Part shown: positions 5,762-10,964 of the stretch, one piece after another
Layout of the letters: every line of letters begins with the position of its first letter
Numbering within the stretch: position 1 is the stretch's first letter
Origin: an uncultured Bacilli bacterium
GTDB lineage: Bacteria > Bacillota_I > Bacilli_A > RF39 > UBA660
Length of the DNA: 10,964 bases
Assembly: GCA_947628495.1 (NCBI GenBank)
Contig: CANRAC010000023.1
Span: forward strand, 1-10,964
Direction: 5' to 3'
The notes under the pieces: model-generated
What the model saw: the letters and a program-made list of their open reading frames with translations, nothing else
Told to the model about the DNA's origin: nothing
The model's database searches: none
Made by a program: the position numbers and the translations under genes

Positions 5762-6895
5762 CTACCTCTTTCTTATTTTCTGTAAAGGACATAATGGGTC
5801 AATATCATTTAAATTACCATACTCATATAAAGCTCTTGCTCGGCAGCCACCTCGACAATTTTGATAATTTGAGCAAGATGCACAAACTTCATTCCCCGTA
5901 ATACAGGAAATTTCTAGTGATTTTTCCCATAGGGTCATATAATCTGTATCCTTAATATTGCCAATAGTATAGTCTTCACCCCAGAAAATGCAAGGAGAAT
6001 AATCACCTTTTTCATCTATCCAAACAGCTTCTTTTCCACAATGACAGCCAAAGCCATTTGTTCCTACCCATATCTTATTAGTTGGCATATTAGGATAAAT
6101 AATTTCCACTTTGTCAGATTTTAAATTCTTTACTTTATTTAAAAAGTCAATATATTCCGCTTGGTTTATAGTTAAATCTTGATTTACTGCACGTCCAAAA
6201 GATAGCAAAGGGGTATAACGAATTAAGTCAATATTATACTTTAAAGCAAGTTCTAATAATCCCTTCATATCATTAATGTTATATTTATTAATGGACATTC
6301 GTAAAGCAGTTCTTCCTTTATAATACTTTTTTAATAATTCTAAAGTATTTAAAGTTGGGAAAAATGTATTTTTTCCTCTCAACTTTTCATGATTTTCTCG
6401 CATTCCTTCAAAACTTATCCACAAATAATCCAAATCTAAATTATTTAATTTTAGAATTGTATCTTTATTAAGCAGAAGACCATTAGTAACGACTGAAACT
6501 GCTAAACCTTTTTGTTTACCATAATCTAAGATGTCTAGTAAATCTGTTCTTGTAAACGGTTCTCCTCCTCCTAAACAAATATAAAAAGTTCCGTTTTTTG
6601 CCATATCATCAAATAGTTTTTGCATATCTTTTGTAGTTAATTCTTCGTCTTGTAATTCCCCAGAATTTGAAAAACATTGAATACATCTTAAATTACATTT
6701 CTTAGTTAAATTCATAGATATTTTTAAAGGTGCACTTAATTGTTTATCCTTAGGAGCATTAATAAATGTATATTGCCCTTCCAACTGTTTTTTTACTATC
6801 TCTCCTTGATTATAATCATAATAATATTCTTTTTTTAATTTAGAGTCATATAGTCTAATACCATAGTATTCTTGTACAATAAAATATCTTTTCAT
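5762..6895 (-). CDS. Radical SAM enzyme with SPASM domain
   Basis: Radical SAM enzymes cleave S-adenosylmethionine with a [4Fe-4S] cluster. SPASM members mostly modify ribosomal peptides or proteins using extra clusters. In this 377-residue protein CNLRCIQC (C67, C71, C74) binds the SAM cluster and LGGGEP (108-113) is the SAM-binding motif. C284, C286 and C302 precede a canonical SPASM pattern Cx2Cx5Cx3C (C338, C341, C347, C351) and C369, enough ligands for two auxiliary clusters. The first ~50 residues (IVQEYYGIRLYD and onward) form an extension seen in peptide-maturase types and may bind the substrate. I cannot show a PqqD/RRE fold there. The start ATG 6895 has AGGGGG upstream and lies 3 bp after the preceding radical SAM gene. 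The reaction and substrate are unknown. Relatives make thioether or C-C bonds, or activate sulfatases. Confidence 0.85.
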   Translation of the reverse strand: MKRYFIVQEYYGIRLYDSKLKKEYYYDYNQGEIVKKQLEGQYTFINAPKDKQLSAPLKISMNLTKKCNLRCIQCFSNSGELQDEELTTKDMQKLFDDMAKNGTFYICLGGGEPFTRTDLLDILDYGKQKGLAVSVVTNGLLLNKDTILKLNNLDLDYLWISFEGMRENHEKLRGKNTFFPTLNTLELLKKYYKGRTALRMSINKYNINDMKGLLELALKYNIDLIRYTPLLSFGRAVNQDLTINQAEYIDFLNKVKNLKSDKVEIIYPNMPTNKIWVGTNGFGCHCGKEAVWIDEKGDYSPCIFWGEDYTIGNIKDTDYMTLWEKSLEISCITGNEVCASCSNYQNCRGGCRARALYEYGNLNDIDPLCPLQKIRKR

Positions 6896-6898
6896 AAT

Positions 6899-8038
6899 TT
6901 ACCCCCTGTATTTTATTGAAGTTGTATGTCCATTTTTATGCGCTTCTAAATTTTTCCCGCACGTCCGCACACAGCACTTAGGTTTACCATCTTCAATTGA
7001 TGAAATACTAAAGCTGTCAACAAGACTGTTAAAAAATTCCCCATTTACTATCTCTTTAATTGATTTATGAAAAGCAGATAAATCATCTTTTAAATACAAA
7101 TAATATTCATTTAATTCTAGTGGATCACTAACATCATGAATAAGCTTATAGCAAACTTGCTGATAAACTGAGCAACACGGAAATACTTCTCCCTGAGCAC
7201 TTATAAATAATCCTTTTGTTTTTAAAGCTTCACAATAAATCTTATTTAAATTAAAATAATCACTTATATTATCTTTCTTTTCTAATATATCTAGATATAC
7301 CTTTTCTGTAATATTTCGGTATAATTGATTTTCAGGCAACTCCAGATAGTATTTAATATTCCCTTTAAAATCATATACGGGGTGTTTTCCATATTCTAAA
7401 ATTGTACTATCTAAATTAGGGTCCATTTCATAAAAATTCTTTAAAAATCTACTTGTCTTTTTGATTTGAAAACTACTAAACCCTAATTGCTCACTAATTT
7501 CGCGAGCTTTTGAAACTTCATGCTCATTATGTTTAAAAACAATATAATCCCACTGAGCTGTACCACCATTTTTTATAAACATTGCAGCATTAGCAATAAT
7601 ATTATCATAATTAGTATTGCATCTATGTAGGCTATGTGTTTTTCCTATTCCATCAATACCAAATATAACCGTACAATTATAATCTTTAACCATTAAGGCT
7701 AATTCTTTCCACCAATCTTCATCATAAAAATCACCATTGGTATATATATCAATATCTAAATAGGGGTTACATATATATAAATACTTTAAAATCTCTTTAA
7801 AGTGCGTATTACAAAGCGGATCACCATACACACCACAAAGGCTAATTAATTTTAATTGCCTCAAAAATTCTGGTGATAATATTTTTTTTATATCCTCTAA
7901 AGTCAATTCTAAAATGGGCAGAGCTTCTCTTACTTTACCTTTAAAATTACGATTACACATTGGACACATCGCATTACATTTAGTTGTTAGCTCTAAATGT
8001 AGACCTCGAATTTCTTCATATACAAATTCATTTTTCAT
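6899..8038 (-). CDS. Radical SAM enzyme with atypical C-terminal cysteine region
   Basis: The 379-residue protein (from ATG 8036-8038) opens with LELTTKCNAMCPMCNR. C21, C25 and C28 form the SAM-cluster motif. The usual GGEP is replaced by CGVYGDP (68-74), a variant found in a MoaA/SPASM-like subgroup. C-terminal cysteines C269, C288, C289, C296, C355, C356 and C360 could hold an auxiliary cluster (twitch or SPASM-like). It is the first gene of the tight operon, 3 bp before the second radical SAM gene, so both probably act on one substrate. A GTG at 8056 gives six extra residues but lies across the -10 box and is unlikely. With the promoter at 8046-8073 the mRNA would start at or one base before the ATG, so translation may be leaderless. 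No strong ribosome binding site is present. The function is not predictable beyond radical chemistry on a peptide or small molecule. Confidence 0.8.
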   Translation of the reverse strand: MKNEFVYEEIRGLHLELTTKCNAMCPMCNRNFKGKVREALPILELTLEDIKKILSPEFLRQLKLISLCGVYGDPLCNTHFKEILKYLYICNPYLDIDIYTNGDFYDEDWWKELALMVKDYNCTVIFGIDGIGKTHSLHRCNTNYDNIIANAAMFIKNGGTAQWDYIVFKHNEHEVSKAREISEQLGFSSFQIKKTSRFLKNFYEMDPNLDSTILEYGKHPVYDFKGNIKYYLELPENQLYRNITEKVYLDILEKKDNISDYFNLNKIYCEALKTKGLFISAQGEVFPCCSVYQQVCYKLIHDVSDPLELNEYYLYLKDDLSAFHKSIKEIVNGEFFNSLVDSFSISSIEDGKPKCCVRTCGKNLEAHKNGHTTSIKYRG

Positions 8039-8045
8039 AACCACT

Positions 8046-8073
8046 ATTATACACACTTTTCAATCTTTGTAAA
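8046..8073 (-). promoter_or_regulatory. Promoter of the radical SAM operon, abutting the start codon
   Basis: On the minus strand TTTACA (8073-8068), a 16-bp spacer and a perfect TATAAT (8051-8046) form a strong promoter in the short gap after ftsW. Only 7 nt separate the -10 box from the ATG at 8038, so the predicted start falls at 8039 or on the A of the ATG. The transcript would then be leaderless. Readthrough from ftsW could supply a second, longer transcript, since no clear terminator lies between. Confidence 0.65.
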
Positions 8074-8098
8074 GAATAAAAATATTTAAATTTAGCCA

Positions 8099-9187
8099 TT
8101 AATTATTTCTACTTACATTTAAAATGATACCAACACTAGCCATTGAAACTAACAAACTACTACCACCATAACTAAGGAATGGCAGAGTTACTCCCGTTAC
8201 GGGGATTAAACCGACAACAACACATAGATTTAAAATAGCTTGAATTAAAATACCAAAAGCTAATCCAAAAACTAAATACTTAGCAAATAAATCTTCCTGC
8301 TGCATAGCAATTTTTAAAGAACGATAGAAAATAATAAAGAAAAAGAAACAAACTATTAATACTCCTAAAAAGCCGAATTCCTCCGATATTATTGAAAAAA
8401 TAAAATCAGTCTGCGGTTCGGGAAGATAAAAGTGTTTTTGAATAGAGTTGCCAAAACCCATTCCTAAAAGACCGCCTGGTCCAATGGCATATAAGCTTTG
8501 AATAATTTGAAACCCACTTCCTAAAGGATCAGTCCAAGGATTTAAAAAAGAAACTATTCGGGCCATACGATAGGGAGCCACAATAATAAGAGCAACTATA
8601 CCTAAAAGACCAGCACACCCTATTTTAAGAAAAAAAGATAATTTAACCCCCGAAATAAATAAGATACAGACTAAAGTTAAAACAATAACCATGCCAGTTC
8701 CAAAGTCGGGCTCTAACATAATAAGGCCAAAAAAGAGTAAGATGACACCGATTATGGGTAAAACTCCTTTTTTGATATTACGAATTTCTTTATTGTTAGT
8801 AGCTAAATATTTTGAAACAAAAATAATAAGACCAATTTTGGCAAATTCGCTAGGTTGAATTCCAAAGCCTCCTAATCCAAACCAACTACGCGAACCATTA
8901 CGAACAGTACCAATCCCTGGAATTAATACCAAAACAAGTAGAATAAAACAAATACCGATAATTAAATTAGCTTTCTTCTTATAAAGCCTATAATCAATTT
9001 TCGAAATTACTAACATAAATATAATACCAACTATATAAAATAATCCTTGGGCTTTAATAAATTTAAAAGCATCATTAAATTTATAGGCTGCCCAAATTGA
9101 ACTGGAGGAATAAATCATTAATAAACCAAAGGCTGCTAATATCACTACTGCTAAAAACAAAATTATATCAATATATTTTTGTTTCAC
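8099..9187 (-). CDS. ftsW: FtsW, SEDS-family septal peptidoglycan glycosyltransferase
   Basis: FtsW polymerises lipid II into glycan strands at the division septum together with a class B penicillin-binding protein. The 362-residue protein is almost wholly membrane helices (about ten). SEDS signatures are RSWFGLGGFGIQPSEFAKIG (100-119), LEPDFGTG (158-165), NPWTDPLGSGFQIIQS (216-231), YLPEPQTDFIFSIISEE (254-270) and PVTGVTLPFLSYGGSS (329-344). D261 of TDFIF is the likely catalytic Asp by family comparison. These motifs fit FtsW/SpoVE better than RodA. GTG 9187-9185 is chosen because AGGTGG lies 5 nt before it. The GTG at 9196 is part of that site. The last 257 bp before codon 360 are repeated at 913-1169. 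The protein ends SRNN, against SRQSSAK in the fragment, so the block next door appears to have replaced its C-terminal codons. Confidence 0.95.
   Translation of the reverse strand: MKQKYIDIILFLAVVILAAFGLLMIYSSSSIWAAYKFNDAFKFIKAQGLFYIVGIIFMLVISKIDYRLYKKKANLIIGICFILLVLVLIPGIGTVRNGSRSWFGLGGFGIQPSEFAKIGLIIFVSKYLATNNKEIRNIKKGVLPIIGVILLFFGLIMLEPDFGTGMVIVLTLVCILFISGVKLSFFLKIGCAGLLGIVALIIVAPYRMARIVSFLNPWTDPLGSGFQIIQSLYAIGPGGLLGMGFGNSIQKHFYLPEPQTDFIFSIISEEFGFLGVLIVCFFFFIIFYRSLKIAMQQEDLFAKYLVFGLAFGILIQAILNLCVVVGLIPVTGVTLPFLSYGGSSLLVSMASVGIILNVSRNN
8112..8368. repeat. Right copy of the 257-bp perfect direct repeat, inside ftsW
   Basis: This is the copy within the intact ftsW, covering codons 274 to about 358. 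It is identical to 913-1169 in the same orientation. It ends 13 bp before the end of the coding region. Beyond that, the C-terminal codons and the promoter of the radical SAM operon are specific to this side. Confidence 0.95.
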
Positions 9188-9247
9188 TATAACCACCTAA
9201 TATAAGCATATGTTTTTAAGGTAGTTTTAATTTATTAATAATTTTCC

Positions 9248-9277
9248 AAAAAAAAAATAAGTAAAATTAATTACTTA
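9248..9277 (-). terminator. Terminator after the Hpt-receiver gene
   Basis: On the minus strand TAAGTAA (9277-9271) pairs with TTACTTA (9264-9258) across a 6-nt loop and is followed by ten T (9257-9248). The stem overlaps the last codons and stop of the Hpt-receiver gene. It separates the phosphorelay genes from ftsW, which must have its own promoter in the remaining 60 bp. I could not identify that promoter convincingly. Confidence 0.7.
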
Positions 9278-10037
9278 CCGTTTTTTCAATGACTCTTTTA
9301 ATATTATCTTCATTAAAAGGTTTAACAATCATATCAATAATAGGATATTGAAAAGCTTTATCGATTTTTTCTTTAGAATCATCACCAGTTATGATAGAAA
9401 CAGGTAAACTATCAAACAAATCATTATCTTTAAAATATTCTAAAACCGCAAAACCATCAACTTTTGGCATATTCAAATCTAAAAGCATAGCGACAATTCT
9501 CTTATCAGTTTGCTTTTTGATAATATCAATAGCTTCTTGGCCATTACCAGCTAATATAACATCATAGCTTTCATGAAAGATTTTATTAATAAACTTTTGA
9601 ATTAAATCCGAGTCATCAACAACTAATATCGCTTTTTCATTATTATTTACCACATTTTTACTAGTACTTTCTATAGTTGAGCCCTCTAAATATTTTTTAG
9701 CTAAATCAATCATTTTTTGAGTTTCAGCCATTAAAGCCTCAAAGTGTTCAACTACAAAAAACTTATTACCTTCCTTACTTTTAAGTTCATGCTCATAAGC
9801 CATCTCGGCTAATTTTGTAAATCCTAAATATCTGGCGTCACTTTTTAAAGAGTGCACTTCAATCGCATAATTCGGCATATCACCAATATCTTTATAGCTT
9901 TTTAAACGATTTACTTTCGCTCCAACGCCCTCTAAGAAATCATTTAAAGTAGCATCGTACATATCCATCTCGCCAAATAATTCTAAACTAGATTTAACAT
10001 CTACACCATTTGTAATCAATAAATTAACATCTCTCAT
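9267..10037 (-). CDS. Hpt domain-receiver protein (phosphorelay intermediate)
   Basis: The 256-residue protein joins an N-terminal histidine phosphotransfer domain (about 20-115) to a C-terminal receiver domain (about 135-254). The phosphorylatable His is H62 in EVHSLKSDARYLG. The receiver has the acidic pair D141/D142 (VVDDSD), the acceptor D187 (LLDLNMP), T217 and K239 (VKPF), so all catalytic positions are present. There is no DNA-binding or enzymatic output domain, so it probably passes phosphate on or acts by protein contact. The hybrid kinase 46 bp upstream is the obvious donor, through its receiver to H62. The start ATG 10037 has AAGAAGG 7 nt upstream. A TGGTACAAT extended -10 (10065-10057) in the gap could give extra transcription but lacks a -35 box. 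Confidence 0.85.
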   Translation of the reverse strand: MRDVNLLITNGVDVKSSLELFGEMDMYDATLNDFLEGVGAKVNRLKSYKDIGDMPNYAIEVHSLKSDARYLGFTKLAEMAYEHELKSKEGNKFFVVEHFEALMAETQKMIDLAKKYLEGSTIESTSKNVVNNNEKAILVVDDSDLIQKFINKIFHESYDVILAGNGQEAIDIIKKQTDKRIVAMLLDLNMPKVDGFAVLEYFKDNDLFDSLPVSIITGDDSKEKIDKAFQYPIIDMIVKPFNEDNIKRVIEKTVSN

Positions 10038-10083
10038 ATTATACCTTCTTTAATTAATTGTACCATAAAATATTCAAACTGGC

Positions 10084-10964
10084 TTATTTATTTAAGTATT
10101 TTTGTAAAACTCTTTTCAATTCTTCTTTAGCAATAGGTTTAGCTAAATAATCATCAAAGCCCATATCTAAATATTTTTGCTTCATCCCTTCAATAGCATT
10201 AGCCGTTAAAACAACAACAGGCATGTTAAATCCGGAAATTTGTTTTAACTCTGCCAATGTTTCACTACCACTTTTATGAGGCATCATATCATCTAATAAA
10301 ATTAAATCATAAACATTGCCATTGATTATTTTATCAATTGCTCCATCGCCATTATTGATTTGATCGATATTCATTTCATAAGGTTGCAATAATCTCGCCG
10401 CAACTTTTAAATTAAGTTCATTATCATCAACGATTAAAATTCTTTTATCTCTATAATTATTAACATTATCATTAACAATTTCTTCGGCTTTTTTTATAGT
10501 GGGATTTTTAACAATTAATTGATCTAAAGAAACAATAAAGTTGGAACCTTCTCCATAAGTACTTTTAACTACTATACTACCATTCATTAAATTAATTAAT
10601 TTTTTAGTAATAGCCAGTCCTAAACCCGTCCCTTCTATTGTAGAATTTTTTTCATCTAATCTTTCAAATTTCGTAAATAATTTATCAATATTTTCTTGTT
10701 TTATACCTCGACCCGTATCTTTAACTGAGATAATTAAACGACAGACATCACCTGATTTTACCGAATTAACCGTAAAATCAATTTGACCTTTATCAGTATA
10801 TTTCGCGGCATTCGTAAGTAAATTTAAAATAATTTGTTTTAATCTTGTATAATCTCCATATAAAACAGGAGGTATACTTTCATCAATCATAACATTTAAG
10901 TTGATTGGCTTTTCCCCAATTCGCACTTTAGTTAAATTAACAAGTTCTTTAAATAAACTTTGCG
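10084..10964 (-). CDS. Hybrid sensor histidine kinase, 3' part (runs off right edge)
   Basis: The frame is open through the window edge, so the 292 residues seen are the C-terminal part of a larger membrane or cytoplasmic sensor. A GTG at 10926 is only an internal Val codon. Counting from the edge, the ATPase domain has the N box NLLTNAAKY (47-55), G1 DTGRGI (82-87), F box FTKF (96-99) and G2 GTGLGL (111-116). A receiver domain follows (173-290) with D179/D180, acceptor D224 (LLDDMMP), T253 and K275 (AKPI). The histidine-containing dimerisation domain and the sensor domain lie outside the window, so the signal is unknown. It sits directly before the Hpt-receiver gene, giving a likely His-Asp-His-Asp relay. 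Confidence 0.9.
   Translation of the reverse strand, partial: QSLFKELVNLTKVRIGEKPINLNVMIDESIPPVLYGDYTRLKQIILNLLTNAAKYTDKGQIDFTVNSVKSGDVCRLIISVKDTGRGIKQENIDKLFTKFERLDEKNSTIEGTGLGLAITKKLINLMNGSIVVKSTYGEGSNFIVSLDQLIVKNPTIKKAEEIVNDNVNNYRDKRILIVDDNELNLKVAARLLQPYEMNIDQINNGDGAIDKIINGNVYDLILLDDMMPHKSGSETLAELKQISGFNMPVVVLTANAIEGMKQKYLDMGFDDYLAKPIAKEELKRVLQKYLNK

Larger units (their letters stand above)
913..8368. mobile_element. Putative integrated accessory block bounded by ftsW direct repeats
   Basis: The 257-bp direct repeats enclose about 6.9 kb holding the radical SAM operon, helD-like, Nudix and ORF6N genes. None of these is a normal neighbour of ftsW. The copy at the high-coordinate end completes ftsW and the copy at the low end is a fragment. 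This is the product expected if a circle carrying a 257-bp piece of ftsW entered by one homologous crossover. Recombination between the repeats would release a circle of 7199 bp and leave one intact ftsW ending QSSAK. No integrase, transposase, terminal inverted repeat or short attachment core is visible, so this is not a classical transposon or tyrosine-integrase island on the present evidence. The boundaries are inferred from the repeats. Confidence 0.45.

Noticed and set aside
8039..8056. GTG start at 8056 for the first radical SAM gene
   Set aside because: The six extra codons run through the TATAAT box and no ribosome binding site precedes the GTG. The ATG at 8038 fits family length.
913..8368. 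Composite transposon or integrase-type genomic island
   Set aside because: No transposase, integrase, terminal inverted repeats or short target-site duplication are visible. The repeats are protein-coding ftsW sequence, so homologous recombination is the better explanation.
9188..9196. GTG start at 9196 for ftsW
   Set aside because: It forms part of the AGGTGG ribosome binding site that serves the GTG at 9187.
9200..9208. Extended -10 (TGCTTATAT) as the ftsW promoter
   Set aside because: A start from it would fall at about 9193 and remove the ribosome binding site from the mRNA, and there is no -35 box. The ftsW promoter is left unresolved.
1..10964. Alternative genetic code (no TGA stops among twelve genes)
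   Set aside because: All genes translate with the standard code, Trp is encoded by TGG, and 7 TAA plus 5 TAG stops are unremarkable in A/T-rich DNA.
1..10964. CRISPR arrays, tRNA or rRNA genes
   Set aside because: No spaced short repeats, cloverleaf-compatible segments or rRNA-like sequence were seen. Nearly all of the window is coding.

Overview
The window is A+T-rich bacterial DNA. Every recognisable gene lies on the minus strand, so transcription runs from high to low coordinates. Starts have AGGAGG-like ribosome binding sites, promoters have TTGACA/TATAAT-type boxes, and terminators are hairpins followed by T runs. The FtsW, HelD and Rel sequences look like those of low-GC Firmicutes (Bacilli, Clostridia or a Mollicutes-related lineage). 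I cannot resolve the class. The standard code fits, and all twelve stops seen are TAA or TAG.

Right part (about 9200-10964): the 3' part of a hybrid histidine kinase runs off the window edge and is followed by an Hpt-receiver protein, which together form a phosphorelay pair ending in a hairpin terminator. Then comes ftsW, the septal peptidoglycan glycosyltransferase, complete at 8099-9187.

Middle part (about 1170-8111): about 6.9 kb of accessory genes. A promoter almost touching the start codon drives two radical SAM enzymes (the second with a SPASM domain), an HPr-kinase-like P-loop protein and a HelD-type helicase, packed with 3, 3 and 9 bp gaps. A Nudix hydrolase follows after 54 bp. Next is a separately promoted ORF6N-domain gene that has lost its 3' end. 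Two radical SAM enzymes plus an HPr-kinase-like protein resemble peptide-modification (RiPP) cassettes such as SynChlorMet. No precursor gene lies inside the block.

The accessory block is bracketed by a perfect 257-bp direct repeat. This is the 3' end of ftsW, present in the intact gene (8112-8368) and again as a fragment (913-1169). The layout is what single-crossover integration of a circle carrying a piece of ftsW would leave. No integrase or transposase is visible.

Left part (1-1170): a mosaic of broken genes. These are the ftsW 3' fragment, the first ~45 codons of a rel (RelA/SpoT) gene, and an amidohydrolase-like reading frame without its N-terminus that runs off the left edge. Among them sits one intact tiny transcription unit with its own promoter, a palindrome over that promoter, a ribosome binding site, a 48-residue ORF with five cysteines and a strong terminator. 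It could be a peptide substrate for the radical SAM enzymes, a leader ORF attenuating the rel fragment, or unrelated. An assembly chimera must also be considered for this end.
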